DNA of 64,000 bases. Source: Prorocentrum cordatum (taxonomy: Eukaryota; Sar; Dinophyceae; Prorocentrales; Prorocentraceae). This document shows positions 1-9,803 of the stretch, in pieces (the first letter of the stretch is position 1; every line of letters begins with the position of its first letter). The position numbers and the translations under genes were made by a program. The notes beneath the pieces are model-generated. The model worked only from the letters and a program-made list of their open reading frames with translations, did not search any database and was not told where the DNA came from. The DNA lies in the NCBI GenBank assembly GCA_963575745.1, contig CAUYUJ010005658.1, forward strand, positions 366,245-430,244, in the 5' to 3' direction.

Positions 1-224
1 GCTGAGGCTGAGGCAGGCTGAGGCTGAGGCTGAGGCAGGCTGATGCTGAGGCAGGCTGAGGCTGAGGCTGAGGCTGATGCAGGCTGAGGCTGAGGCAGGC
101 TGAGGCTGAGGCCGAGGCTGAAGGCAGACTGAGGCTGAGGCTGAAGCAGGCTGAGGCTGAGGCTGAGGCAGGCTGAGGCTGAGGCAGGCTGAGGCTGAGG
201 CTGAGGCAGGCTGAGGCTGAGGCT
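1..224. repeat. GCTGAG-type hexanucleotide repeat
   Basis: Degenerate tandem units of GAGGCT and GAGGCAGGCT fill the first 224 bases and run off the left edge. No gene lies in it. Confidence 0.9.
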
Positions 225-761
225 GTGACTGCGACTGCCGTTGCCACTGCGACTGTCATCGCGAATGCGACTACGACTGCGAGAACAGCAGAATTCTACA
301 ACTGGATCCTCATCCGAATCTTAAGAGGAATGCTTCCAGATATGCTCCTACACATCGCTGTTAGGTTGCTTTGCCGGGATATTTTTTTTTGTTTTTCAAG
401 TTTGGCCCCCGGTCTGTTCTTGCACAAAAGACCACAATTCAGACCCCTTCGCCTCCCCCAACAAAACCCAGGAAGCTTTTGAGGGCCTCAGATCGTTGAA
501 TACCTAAAGGCAATTATTAATGTTTTTTCGTTTCCGAGGCTTGCGCAGGGCCTCCAAGGGAGTCCCTGGACGTAGGAAGCGACCAAAATGAGATTACATG
601 AGTTGGCCGATCAAGCCTAGCTACGACTGGGGGCTCGGGACCGCGACCTCGAGCGCGCATGGGGGTACCGGGGCCTCTGGGGCGCCCCTGGGACGGCTCC
701 CGAGGGCGCCGGAGGCCGCCAAACAGATCATCAAGAGGGCGCACGAGCCTCGAAATGTAGT
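225..761. other. No gene recognised
   Basis: A short CTGCGACTG-like stretch continues from the hexanucleotide repeat, followed by mixed sequence with a small T tract near 370. Open frames on either strand are short and match no family I recognise. Confidence 0.5.
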
Positions 762-970
762 TTGAAGACGCCGACGATGGCTCCAAGAGGGCTCCTGGGA
801 GCCCCCGAGACAGCCCAAGGGAGCCCGAGAGGGCCCCAAGATGCAAAAATGGCCCCGTCCCCGTCGGAAAACGTAATTTTTGTTCATGGATTCGCCTTTT
901 GCCTTTCCAGGGGAACGAAGACGGCCCGAGAGGCCGCCAGGATCGCCCCAAGACAGCCCAAGAGGGTTCC
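762..970. repeat. CCAAGAGGGCCC-type degenerate array, left part
   Basis: Units of about 11-12 bp resembling CCAAGANGGCCC, such as CCCAAGAGGGCCCC and CAAGACAGCCC, recur up to the SL at 968. Similar arrays lie at 13084-13630 and 24425-24500, and in reverse orientation near 55980-56300 and 59600-59700. The three + strand blocks look like one array split by two retrogene insertions. Confidence 0.7.
955..970 (+). repeat. Target-site duplication of retrogene A, left copy
   Basis: AGCCCAAGAGGGTTCC (16 bp) occurs here directly before GTAGCCATTTTGG of the SL. It occurs again at 13083-13098 directly after a poly(A) tract, which is the arrangement expected of an LINE-mediated insertion. Caution: both copies lie in a repetitive array. 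Confidence 0.75.
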
Positions 971-989
971 GTAGCCATTTTGGCTCAAG
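968..989 (+). other. Dinoflagellate spliced-leader sequence, genomic copy
   Basis: A full 22-nt match to the SL that dinoflagellates trans-splice onto nuclear mRNAs: T, then CCGTAGCCATTTTGGCTC, then AAG. It is followed at 990-1010 by a second, decayed copy (GCCATTTTGGTTCAAA). There is no SL-RNA donor site or Sm-site context, so this marks the 5' end of a reverse-transcribed mRNA and not an SL RNA gene. Confidence 0.93.
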
Positions 990-1139
990 CTCAAGCCATT
1001 TTGGTTCAAACCGTTTGCGGCTTCAGGTTTTGCCTTTTTTGAAATTCAGTTCCCTATACCGTGTTTCTTTTTTGCTAACTTTTTACACGACAGCGGCTGC
1101 TTGTGGGAGTTTCATCGGGATACCGTATCATTCGTGTGA

Positions 1140-1380
1140 ATGGATCAGTTTGACAATGTGAATCGAGTCAGTGACAAAGTGAATCGAGTCAGGGAGTGGG
1201 CAAGAAGCGTTTCTAGTACAAGAGAGTTGACCCTGTATGTCCAGCGTATTCCTGCAGAGCGCACGAAGTCCCAACTCATGGCTTGGATCAACTCCTTCGG
1301 ATTCGCTGGCACTTACGACTACCTCTACCTGCCGCGCTGCTTCCGCACGCAGAAGTCCAAAGGCTACGCCTTCATCAATT
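1140..1380 (+). pseudogene. Mei2-like RRM protein, 5' part (interrupted by LINE1)
   Basis: The ATG at 1140 opens a frame whose residues 30-80 match the Mei2-type C-terminal RRM: LTLYVQRIPAERTKSQL, then FAGTYDYLYLP, then KGYAFIN. Such RNA-binding proteins are numerous in dinoflagellates. The domain stops abruptly at AFIN, where LINE1 begins, and resumes at 9819. Joining 1140-1380 to 9819-10387, which removes LINE1 and one TSD copy, gives exactly 270 codons including the stop. The gene was therefore intact when LINE1 entered. The SL lies 150 bp upstream and no intron is visible, consistent with a retrocopy. No function is expected in its split state. Confidence 0.82.
1366..1380 (+). repeat. Target-site duplication of LINE1, left copy
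   Basis: ACGCCTTCATCAATT (15 bp) is repeated exactly at 9804-9818. It encodes the AFIN core of the RRM on both sides, and the bases outside it differ between the two copies. Confidence 0.9.
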
Positions 1381-2192
1381 GCCTGCAGGAGGCCGCGTTC
1401 GACCCGCTCAGGGACACGCGCAGTGCGGGGCCTCGCTTTGCGAGGACGCCAAGAGCCTCGGCGACACGAACTTCTGGGATGAGCCTAGCCTGGAGCTTCC
1501 TGATCTTGAGCTTGCTTCGCTGCACAAGTGGGCTTACGACCTATTCAACATCTACTTCTGCGCGGCCATCCGAGGATGCCGTCTGGGGTTGGATACATAC
1601 TATGTTCGTATCCATGCTCGAGAGTTGCTTGGGGGGAAGCAGCTCTCCTAATATCATCCTTTTGAGCGTGCTTGTGGTCTTCTGAATGGGGCTTTTACGC
1701 AGATGGCGAGCACGGCTGGGTTCAACTTCGCAGGTGCCAGCTCACCGACATGCCGATTCTTCTCGACTCCGTCGAGGCTACCTCTTGAAGAGCGGGCGGC
1801 GCATCCTTGCTGCTCGGCGTGCGCGTGGTGGACGGGTTCCCGACCTTCGTCGACGTTGGCGGCTCCGTCCTCGCAAGCTCCTGCTCCGTGGGCTTCTACC
1901 TCAGCGAGCCTCTGCATGTCTACTATGCGGAGGCATGTGCTCATCTCCATTCTTGATCTGGGATGGCATGGCTCTGTCTTCTGAACCTGTGTACGACTTG
2001 ATTTCATGGATGGCAGCGGTGCTTCAATATGCGTGTTGTGACTGGGCCTCGGCAGTGGTGTCTCTTGGGCCTCTGCAGCTTCTGTGTCGGGTGTTCGTCG
2101 TCGTGACGACCGTCGTGCTGATCTTCCTGGCCTGGCCTCGCTTGCGGGGCCGTTCGACGCGCTCCCTGGGCCCTGGCCATCGGCTTGGGTCC
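1381..2192 (+). other. LINE1 5' leader
   Basis: This stretch lies between the TSD and the ORF1 start. Several overlapping open frames exist (for example one ending at 1651 and one at 1703-1984), but none matches a family I recognise. It may be an untranslated leader or a decayed upstream ORF. Confidence 0.55.
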
Positions 2193-3629
2193 ATGATGCG
2201 CGGTGGAGGTGGCGATGGTGGTCAACACTCCAGGGCCGCCAAGGCTAAGGAAAAGGAACTACTGCAGGGCTGGCAAGCCCTTTTGGAAAAGTTTGGTGCT
2301 CAGTCTGCGTCGACGCCTTCGTCTACTCCTCCCTCGGCTTCGACTTCGGCGACGCGCCCTTCCAAGGCCAAGCGCAAGCGGGCCCAGCGTGAGCGTAAGA
2401 AGGAGGATGGACTGTTGGGCGCCCTACAACGTACTGTTGATCGTGCGATGGCACCGAAGGTGGATCAGCCTCCCATCACGGCTTCGAAGTTAGAGGACCA
2501 ACTTCAACGTCTTGTTGCTGCTGCTGCTGCAGGGAAGCTGCCTGATTCGGCGAAGCCTTCCAACGGGTCGCGTCCCAGTGGGGCGGCTCAGGCGAAGGCC
2601 AAAGCTATGGCGGCGGCTCCCTCTCCAAAGAAAGCTCAGACTACTGAATTGGGTGCTCAGACGGACTATGCTGCAGTGGTGCGCAAGGCGACCGCCTTCA
2701 CGCCCACGACGCTGGTGGCTGACCACTGGCATGGCAAGCTGCTGACGGATGCTTTCAATGAGTTGTTCACGATTACGGCTCGGCAACATTTTGTCGTGGG
2801 TGTGGTCAGTCATTATCCTGACGGGCTCTTGGGCTATCAGCTTCCTGAGGGCGCGGCGGTCACGGTGGTCTTGAACAGGCAGCTCGATGGCTCTGTCCCG
2901 ATTCGCGCGCCTGCCTTGGACTCGAAAGCGGCCCCGCGGGTGACGCCTCTTTTTGTTCGACAGTTTGGTGCTACGACGCCCCACCTCAAGTGGGGGGCTC
3001 AGGCTGGGAAGGTCCTGCCTACGGCACAGGCCACTAAGGCATTGCGGTCGGCTTGCTTCCAGGACCTGGTCACGCCCGCCACGTGGAAGAAGCGCAGCTC
3101 CAACTTCAAGGTTGCGACGACGGCTTGGCTGCGGTCTCTACACCTACCTCAAGATGCGGTTGTTGATCTTTTCAGTCCTCGGCGTTCTGAAGACGGGAAG
3201 ATAATATCCATCAGCGTTCGCTTGTTAGCACAGCAGGTTACTACCGTGGAGGCGGCAAGCGGCCTCACTGGCATTATCTGTCGCCTTCTGCCTCAAGATG
3301 GTGCGCCTCCGCCTCCTGCTGGGCAAATCAAGTGGGTCAAGCGCCTCGACGGGGAAACTGGTCCCGATCATCTTGCCCGCGCTCGCGGGCTGGCGGAGCA
3401 GGCTTCTCCTTGCCTGGGCTTGGCGTTTGCCAATGCCGCTTCTGTTGGCCTTCGGCAGCCGCAGGGTACGAATGCAACTTCCTGGAAAGTCTCTGGCTTA
3501 CCGCCCTCAATCACGATCCCCCAGTTTAGTGAGTGGCTGAAGGAGAACGGCTGGCCCGAGATCGACTTGAATACTGTTCGACGTCGCGCAACTTCCCGGC
3601 AGGCCTCTTTTTATTTTTCGCGGCTGTAA
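2193..3629 (+). CDS. LINE1 ORF1, N-terminal part
   Basis: The ATG pair at 2193 and 2196 is the likely start. Upstream codons are open but Arg-rich and look non-coding. The protein opens with a Gly/Lys-rich stretch (MMRGGGGDGG), then a Ser/Thr/Pro-rich linker and a basic run (SKAKRKRAQRERKK) suited to RNA binding. An unrecognised globular part of about 330 residues follows. The stop at 3627 is probably not native: frame +1 continues smoothly (FRGCNPGGANVAATARASCD) into the OTU-like part, so a one-base change in the T-rich stretch near 3605-3620 has split the ORF. In LINEs the ORF1 product coats the RNA; that role is inferred here from position and basic character. Confidence 0.6.
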   Translation: MMRGGGGDGGQHSRAAKAKEKELLQGWQALLEKFGAQSASTPSSTPPSASTSATRPSKAKRKRAQRERKKEDGLLGALQRTVDRAMAPKVDQPPITASKLEDQLQRLVAAAAAGKLPDSAKPSNGSRPSGAAQAKAKAMAAAPSPKKAQTTELGAQTDYAAVVRKATAFTPTTLVADHWHGKLLTDAFNELFTITARQHFVVGVVSHYPDGLLGYQLPEGAAVTVVLNRQLDGSVPIRAPALDSKAAPRVTPLFVRQFGATTPHLKWGAQAGKVLPTAQATKALRSACFQDLVTPATWKKRSSNFKVATTAWLRSLHLPQDAVVDLFSPRRSEDGKIISISVRLLAQQVTTVEAASGLTGIICRLLPQDGAPPPPAGQIKWVKRLDGETGPDHLARARGLAEQASPCLGLAFANAASVGLRQPQGTNATSWKVSGLPPSITIPQFSEWLKENGWPEIDLNTVRRRATSRQASFYFSRL

Positions 3630-4338
3630 TCCTGGGGGCGCGAATGTTGCGGCTACGGCACGTGCTTCTTGTGACGATCACGACTATTATGTGAATTTCG
3701 AGCCCTTTCGCCCCCCCCCCCCCCCCCCGAAGGCGAAGAGTTTTAGAAATCTCAAGCCAAGTGATATGCGATGGGACTCTCCTGCGGCGACCACGGACAA
3801 GACTGCGACGATAGCTGCCAGTGATCTTACTGCTACGGAAGTTTCGACTGCGAAACGCCAGCGGGTGGGTCCTGATGCAGCTGCTGTTCCTTCTGACGCG
3901 GGCGCTGGCGTACCTGCTGCCGATGTTCGCACCCAACGCGTGGAAGCCTTTGATGCTCTTGGCCTCAAGGTCGTCAGCGTTCCGACTGATGGAGCGCGTG
4001 GCTTTCATACCTTGAGTTGCCGGTTCAAGCGGGCTCGGAAAAGTACATATGAACCTGGTGCTCTTCGTGCCCAACTTGTGGCTCATATGGAAAAGAAGTC
4101 CGCCGTCCTCGAGCCGCTCTGGGACCGCATGGGCCCCAAAGGTAGTCCGCGCGCTTCCTGGACGGCCTACCTCGCCGCCTTTGGGAAGCCCGACGCGTGG
4201 ATGGGAGAGCTTGATCTTCTTGCTGCTGCAGATAAGTGGGCTCTGAAGATAGTGGTCATTCGCCCCAACCAGCCTACAGTTGTGATTGGAAAGGGGAAGG
4301 GACTGATCTGGATGTTATTCCGTGACAAGCATTACTAA
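3630..4338 (+). pseudogene. LINE1 ORF1, OTU-protease-like domain
   Basis: This continues ORF1 in frame +1 across a 15-20-base C run (about 3711-3728). From about 3990 it fits the OTU cysteine-protease pattern: VPTDGARGFHTLSC where OTU proteins have a DGNCLF-type catalytic loop, then ALRAQLVAHM, WMGELDLLAAADKW, IVVI, and RDKHY where the catalytic His lies. The Asp, Gly and His are present, but the Cys position reads Arg (DGAR for DGNC), so cysteine-protease activity is not expected unless a nearby Cys substitutes. OTU domains are known in some retrotransposon ORFs. A TAA at 4336 ends this piece directly after HY, yet the same frame continues open into the next segment. Confidence 0.6.
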
Positions 4339-5820
4339 CCTCTTGAATCGAACACCGATCCTGCTTGCTCTCTCGCTCGCAGACAACACATTGAAGAAGT
4401 TGATCCTTGCTATCAGTATTCCTTGGACTCTGGCAAGCACCTGCGTGACTGGTCCTTCAAGGGCGGTGGCCGCTCGTCGGGCTCTGCTTCTGCCTGCGCG
4501 CTGGGAGCGGCTTCCAGTGGAGCACCTTCAACGGCGAGATCTTCACGAGTTGCGTCGGCGCCTCCTTCACGGCCAGCGTCTGCGCGAACCTTGGGAGCGG
4601 CTTCCTGTGTTGCTCCTTCTGCGGCGACTCTACCTCACGTCGCCTTGGGCTCGGGCGGGGCACCTACTGCTACGCTGCGGGCACGGTCGGCGACGGCACG
4701 GTCTGCTACGCTCGCGCCTCGGCCTCCCGTCTCCCGGCGGCAGGCGCCAGGTTTCGCTCTACAATGTCTTCGTGCTAGCGCTGAGGCTGTTCGGCTTGCT
4801 CAGGGTGAACAGGCTGGTGCTGCGCTGACCTTTACCAATAGCAGGGTTCAACGCGCTCGTGCTATATGCCCCCGTAAGCGCCCTGCTGCTTATCATTCTG
4901 ACCTGGAGAAGTCACCTCCGATCGACTGGGGCCCCGCCAGACTCCAGAAGGCTACTCAGCTCCGTGGAATCGCGCGCACGGCTCCGTGGTGCTGTTCTCC
5001 TGAGCTTCTCCCACATGGTGTCAAGTGCTCCCGGTGCCCGCGCCACTGGTTGGGTGATGGGGCCAAGTGTGCTCCTGAACGTTTCTGTGTTGCTGCTTCG
5101 TACTCGACGTGGACGGGTACGAACACGCGCCCTGAGCGCGTCGCTGAGCTTCGAACTCTGGGCATCATGCGGTCCTGGGCTTCACGGCGCGAAGCGCGAC
5201 ACCAACGAACTCAAGAATATAATCTGGGCACTTGGGACTCTATGCTCAAAGACTGGAAGTGCCCGCTCTGCCCGTACGTGCTCCCGCGTGATGGGCACAC
5301 CCCTGATGCAGTGCGACGGGCTCATCTACTGGCTCATGGAGACGATGGACGCAAACTTCTGGAGGCTTGCCGCTCTACGGGTGGTGCGCATCGTTCTCGC
5401 CTCTCTGCTATCAGCAAGTCCCCTGAGGTACGTGCCAAGATCTATGCCACTCGCCGTGCTGATCATCTTGCGCGTGTTGCTGCCTTCGGGCAGCGGGTGC
5501 TTGAATGGACTTGTCACTTTGAAGTTGACCCTGCCGACGTTTCTGCTGGAGACTGGCGTGCTCCTCGGCTACGGTGTGCAGGATGTCAGACCACGACTCG
5601 CTCTTTGATATCTTGGCATCGCAACCACCATGACTGCTGTACCGCGGCTTCTGCGCCCCAGAAGGCTGCGGGAGGGAAGCTTCGACCTTCTGCACGCGCG
5701 GCTCTACTACGGCAGGCTGTCCACCATGTTCTCCGCGACGATGCTGAACGTCGTCGTGCGCGTCGCCGTACTACCGACAACCTACGTCGGACGACGCGGC
5801 TGGCGGAGATCCAGAAGTAA
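4339..5820 (+). pseudogene. LINE1 ORF1, C-terminal cysteine-rich part
   Basis: This is in the same frame as the OTU-like part, separated only by the TAA at 4336. An Ala/Ser-rich linker is followed by Cys/His clusters: WCCSPELLPHGVKCSRCPRHW (nt about 4990-5050), WKCPLCPYVLPRDGHTPD, with a later His about 20 residues on, and LRCAGCQTTTRSLISWHRNHHDC near 5575-5640. These look like zinc-binding fingers suited to nucleic-acid binding. The tail is Arg-rich. It stops at 5818, six bases before the ORF2 ATG at 5826, giving the tight ORF1-ORF2 spacing typical of LINEs. Confidence 0.6.
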
Positions 5821-5825
5821 TCACC

Positions 5826-6737
5826 ATGGTCCCGAATACGCTCACGGCTGTCACCTTTAACGTTGGCAGCTATACTTACCGACGAACTGCTCTTCTCGCC
5901 CTTCTGGGTGAACATCTTCCTCACTTTCTGTTTCTTCAAGAGTGCGCTCTTCCTCATGGGCAGGTGCATATCTTACGTGCTGACCTCGCGTCCCTGGGCT
6001 ACTATGTGCTGGTGGGGAAGCGTGGGCTTTGTACCGTGGTGCGCCATGGACTCAATGTGGCTCCGATTGCTGCGACAGATGCTGATGCAGATTTTCGGGT
6101 CCAGCGGCTTGCCATGAAATTGGGTACTCATCGTATTTTGATCCGTCATCGCCATGCGCATTCTGGCAGTGCTGCTGAGAGGCGTCGGTTTGACGGTTCC
6201 CTCGCGCTTGAATCGCAACACACCTTGACCTGGGATATTGGCGACTTTAACGAGCGGCCTTACCTGGAAGACGGGAGTGATCATGTTGCTGTCTTTCCTC
6301 CGTGTGCTACCTTCCGAGCTAATCTTGCCACCTCTGAGTCGGCGACGACGATCGACGGCGCGGTGGTCTCAACCTCGCTGGCTGGTTCGGCGTCCGCTTC
6401 CGTGTTGCCGCCCGTCGAAGGTGCTCAACATCGCCCTGTTCTTGTATATGTGGGGCCTCGGCCATATTTCCATGACCCGCTCAGGTGGGTGATTGATGAG
6501 CCTGTGTCTATGGGCGAGTGGTCGGAAGCCTCGGTGACCTCCTTCGAGCGTGCACTTCCTCATGATATCGATCTGGCCTGGCGGATTTGGCAAGATGCAG
6601 CTGGAGCTCCGCATGTGCAGATCCGTCGGCAGCCCTCCCACGGAGGATGGCTGGCGGGCCCGCGCGCGGCGGAGCTGGACGGGCTCTGGAAAGCATGTCG
6701 CAGGCAACTTCATGACGATCGGCGTGATGCAGCTTAG
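5826..6737 (+). CDS. LINE1 ORF2, APE-type endonuclease domain
   Basis: This is the N-terminal domain of ORF2, the apurinic-endonuclease-like nuclease that nicks target DNA to prime reverse transcription. Visible motifs: TFN (N12), LQE (E39), GDFN (D140, N142), TIDG (D177) and QHRP (H202). The usual SDH near the end reads AQH, so the Asp partner of the catalytic His appears replaced. The frame ends with TAG at 6735, but the same frame is open on both sides and runs into the RT domain after eight codons. The TAG is therefore best read as a nonsense mutation or readthrough point inside one ORF2. Confidence 0.85.
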   Translation: MVPNTLTAVTFNVGSYTYRRTALLALLGEHLPHFLFLQECALPHGQVHILRADLASLGYYVLVGKRGLCTVVRHGLNVAPIAATDADADFRVQRLAMKLGTHRILIRHRHAHSGSAAERRRFDGSLALESQHTLTWDIGDFNERPYLEDGSDHVAVFPPCATFRANLATSESATTIDGAVVSTSLAGSASASVLPPVEGAQHRPVLVYVGPRPYFHDPLRWVIDEPVSMGEWSEASVTSFERALPHDIDLAWRIWQDAAGAPHVQIRRQPSHGGWLAGPRAAELDGLWKACRRQLHDDRRDAA

Positions 6738-6761
6738 TGTACCCTCGGCTATATTACTTCG

Positions 6762-9761
6762 TTGATTGACGATGCTAATTCTATGCGGTTGCGGTCTTGG
6801 CGTGAACGTATTTCGACTCGCAGTGGGGCAGCGCGCTGGGTCGAGTCCAAAGTTGCTGCGCTCCAAGAGGCTGTGCTGCCGTCTATTGGTGAAGCTACGT
6901 TTACCTCGCGTGAACTTGCTCGGCGTCTGGGCGAATCTCTGGCTCGACGGTGGAATGCAGGCCTTTATCAAGTGATGCATCTCCCTGGCTGGACTGTTGA
7001 CTTTGCTCGGCACGCTCTTGATATGGATATCCTCCGGCCTCAGTGTCCTCCTCCTCCTCGTGTGGTTCGACCGCCTGTGGATCTTTCGCTGCTGCAAGGG
7101 TTTCCTGAATATGTACCTCCTGGTCCCTGGACTCCTGAGCACATCCTGGAATTTATGCCTGGCGGGGCGCCTGGCCTCGACGGTCACCGCACTGAGTGGC
7201 TCGATCAACTTCATCATCATTCGCTCGAGCGACTTGCTGTGCTACTGGATGAAGCTGATCGAGGACGACTGCCCCTTTTTTGGCGCCATGCGCGCGTTGC
7301 GCTTGTTCCTAAAGGACCTGACTCGCCTCCTGGTGATCGACGTCCTCTTACGGTCATGGCTATCACCTATCGGCTGTGGGCGAAAAGACATGCGGCGTCC
7401 TTGAATGCCTGGCTGCTGAGTTGGAAACCTGCTGGTCTTGCGGGCGCGATGCCCCACCACAGCTGTCCTGAGATCCTCTGGCACGTGCAGACTGAGCTCG
7501 CGAAAGCAAGGTTAGGGTCACTGCCGCCACGTTATGTACTCTCCATGGATCTCGAGAAGTGCTTTGATAGATTGGACTTGCCGAACTTGGAGATGATCTC
7601 GGCACACCTGGGCCTTCCTGTCTGTGCTGCGGTTCTTCAGAACCATCGTGGTCTAACTCGATTGCTCTTTGTAGATAATCAACCTTCAGATGTCTGGTTG
7701 GCTGGCCCGAACCTACTTGGAGTCCCACAAGGCTGCCCGTTGGCATGCTTCTTTTGTAATCTCGGATCGACGTTATGGCATCTCCAGCTTCAACGACGCG
7801 TTCCAGGTGCTCTACACTACTCTTATCTGGACGATCGGTTGATTCTTACTGACTCGTGGGCGGCACTCAATGAGGTCCTCCTCGCTACTATGGACCTGGA
7901 TTGCGCTCTGGGCCCTGTACTCAACCTACCTAAGTGTGCTCGTGGATCTGTTCAGCCTCGTGGTCGGCGGCCTCTTCGATGCACGTTTCATGATTTGGCT
8001 CAGACCCCTGCCAAGAAGTCTTTCAGATATCTTGGGATCGATCGTGTGAGTGGTTGCAGTACTGCTGTAACGGTCGCTCCTCGTCGCGCTGGCGCGTTCG
8101 TGGCTCGTGCGACCGACGCCGTTGCTGCTCTTTGGGCTGAAGGAGGCTATGCACTGACACAGGCTCAGCTTATGAAACTGGGTCACTGCGCTGCTGCTTC
8201 TTTGATGGGGCGTGCTCGTGCTGGGACTGTCTGCAGACGCTCTCGCGCCCTAACGCACGTGCTCGGCCCAGGGCTACATCGCACTGATATGGCTTGCGTC
8301 TCAGTTCACACAGTCGTACGCCAGGTTTATCATATGCTGCTTGCGGGTATCATATCGTATGCGGACTGGGCCTTCATGTATCATCATCGGCTATCTCTGC
8401 GTGCAGGGCCTGCGGTACAACTGGTGCGTGCATGCCGTTACCTCGACATCGCCTGGGTGACGGCTACTGCGCTTACCTGCAATGGACGTGTCTTTCGTTT
8501 TAGCCTGGGGCCTGATCTCCTCGCTCTGGCTCAACGCTCTGCGGTTCACGCCCTAAGTCGAGCTGCCAAGGTAAAGAAGCACCTGCACGATCTACGAGCA
8601 TTCTTACGGTTTGTTGTGGCTCGTGGAGAGGCCCTACGTCGGCCTAAGGATTTTGTTGGACTTGAATGTGGGCTTTGTGAGCAAGCTGATGTTCGCCTTC
8701 ATCATCATAGTATGACCCTGTGCTTTGGTGGGCCTGCTCTGCTGTCGGTGGGCCTTTGGACATCGCTGGCTATTTCACGGATCCCATTCAGTGGCTCAGA
8801 TGGTTTCTGCCCGCGGTGCGGCACGGAAGTCGAGGCGACTATGCGCAGATTGTGGGATTGTCCCCACAACGCAGCTGAACGCGTTCATCTTGATGCTGTG
8901 GTGCCTGGTAACCTGTTTCCGCTGTATCTACCTGCCTGCCTCGCTCGATGTGGACTTGTTCCTGAGCACCTTCCTGCCAATGTCTCACGTGCTGATGCTA
9001 CTGCTGTTTCACAATACCTACTTCGTGTGAATGCAATCGCCACGCAAGCTTTGGCTGACCGACGGGCGGGGCGCCCAGTTTCTTTGACCCTGGACGTTCC
9101 TCGCTCGCAGCCTGCTGCTGATCTTTATCGCCATGCTCTACCTCCGCTGCCACGGCCGCGGGCTCTGCATGTTCCTAGTCCTGGGCCTGCCCCTCGGCGT
9201 GATGAGCTCCCTCTGCAGCCAGGCCCTGGAGTTTTCCGCGCGCCTGCTCTGATTACCTTATCTTCCGACGGCTCCTTCCACCGTGACGACAATGATGACG
9301 CGTCTGGCTGGGGCTTTTGTGTTGCACGTGATGGCTGGCCTGCCCTACTTGACTTTTGTGGGCCCACGGTACTGTCTCGGCATGACCCTGGTTTCGTCGG
9401 AGCTTCGCTCCATTCCAACAACGCGGGAGAACTTGCTGGCATCTATTTTGCACTTTGCTGGATCTTTGAATACGAACGTGCTCATGCTCCTGCTGGTGAC
9501 TTATCATTCGTTCTTGAATATGACTCTGCGTACGCTGCTGATGTGATCCGCCGCCGTGCGCGGCCACGTCGTAATCTCACCCTGGTTTTGAGATCTCGGC
9601 GAATCCTTGATCGTGTTCATTCGATTATTGTCTGGCAGAAGATCAACTCTCATACTGGGCAATTTCAGAATGAACGTGCTGACCAGCTTGCTGCTTGTGG
9701 AGCCGCTGGCATTTCTGTGCAGGAGGCCTCCGTTAGTCGGTGGGCCGCACTGTCTACTTGA
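6762..9761 (+). CDS. LINE1 ORF2, reverse transcriptase and RNase H
   Basis: A 999-residue open frame, continuous with the endonuclease apart from the TAG at 6735. Reverse transcriptase motifs: SMDLEKCFD (motif A, near 7545), GVPQGCPLA (near 7720) and YLDDRL (motif C, near 7825). Downstream is the usual cysteine cluster CPRCGTEVEATMRRLWDC (near 8815-8870), then RNase H type I with SSDGSF (Asp), NNAGELAG (Glu), EYDSAYA (Asp) and NERADQLA (Asp, after HTGQ). All catalytic acids are present. The protein ends 42 bp before the element's 3' end and has none of the C-terminal cysteine domain seen in LINE2 and LINE3. Confidence 0.93.
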   Translation: MIDDANSMRLRSWRERISTRSGAARWVESKVAALQEAVLPSIGEATFTSRELARRLGESLARRWNAGLYQVMHLPGWTVDFARHALDMDILRPQCPPPPRVVRPPVDLSLLQGFPEYVPPGPWTPEHILEFMPGGAPGLDGHRTEWLDQLHHHSLERLAVLLDEADRGRLPLFWRHARVALVPKGPDSPPGDRRPLTVMAITYRLWAKRHAASLNAWLLSWKPAGLAGAMPHHSCPEILWHVQTELAKARLGSLPPRYVLSMDLEKCFDRLDLPNLEMISAHLGLPVCAAVLQNHRGLTRLLFVDNQPSDVWLAGPNLLGVPQGCPLACFFCNLGSTLWHLQLQRRVPGALHYSYLDDRLILTDSWAALNEVLLATMDLDCALGPVLNLPKCARGSVQPRGRRPLRCTFHDLAQTPAKKSFRYLGIDRVSGCSTAVTVAPRRAGAFVARATDAVAALWAEGGYALTQAQLMKLGHCAAASLMGRARAGTVCRRSRALTHVLGPGLHRTDMACVSVHTVVRQVYHMLLAGIISYADWAFMYHHRLSLRAGPAVQLVRACRYLDIAWVTATALTCNGRVFRFSLGPDLLALAQRSAVHALSRAAKVKKHLHDLRAFLRFVVARGEALRRPKDFVGLECGLCEQADVRLHHHSMTLCFGGPALLSVGLWTSLAISRIPFSGSDGFCPRCGTEVEATMRRLWDCPHNAAERVHLDAVVPGNLFPLYLPACLARCGLVPEHLPANVSRADATAVSQYLLRVNAIATQALADRRAGRPVSLTLDVPRSQPAADLYRHALPPLPRPRALHVPSPGPAPRRDELPLQPGPGVFRAPALITLSSDGSFHRDDNDDASGWGFCVARDGWPALLDFCGPTVLSRHDPGFVGASLHSNNAGELAGIYFALCWIFEYERAHAPAGDLSFVLEYDSAYAADVIRRRARPRRNLTLVLRSRRILDRVHSIIVWQKINSHTGQFQNERADQLAACGAAGISVQEASVSRWAALST

Positions 9762-9803
9762 TTTTCGGCTTCGAGGTCAGGCAGCCCCTGATCATTTCCA
9801 ACC

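Larger units (their letters stand above)
1381..9803 (+). mobile_element. LINE1: full-length non-LTR retrotransposon with OTU-like ORF1
   Basis: An 8,423-bp element is bounded by a 15-bp TSD. Order: 0.8-kb leader, ORF1 with an OTU-like domain and zinc-finger-like tail (2193-5820), ORF2 with APE endonuclease, reverse transcriptase and RNase H (5826-9761), and a 42-bp 3' end with no poly(A). Catalytic residues of all three ORF2 enzymes are present. The frame is broken once by a shift near 3610 and by two single in-frame stops (4336 TAA, 6735 TAG), so the copy is young but probably inactive. Unlike LINE2 and LINE3, it has no SL at its 5' end and lacks their C-terminal cysteine domain, so it belongs to a different lineage. 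Confidence 0.88.

Noticed and set aside
968-1010. An SL RNA gene
   Set aside because: The SL is followed by an old SL relic and a coding leader, not by a GT donor and an SL RNA body, and similar copies head reverse-transcribed units.
9740-9803. A new gene starting at 9740 (MGRTVYLIF)
   Set aside because: The first 21 codons belong to the LINE1 3' end. The real coding signal starts at the TSD and continues the Mei2-like gene.
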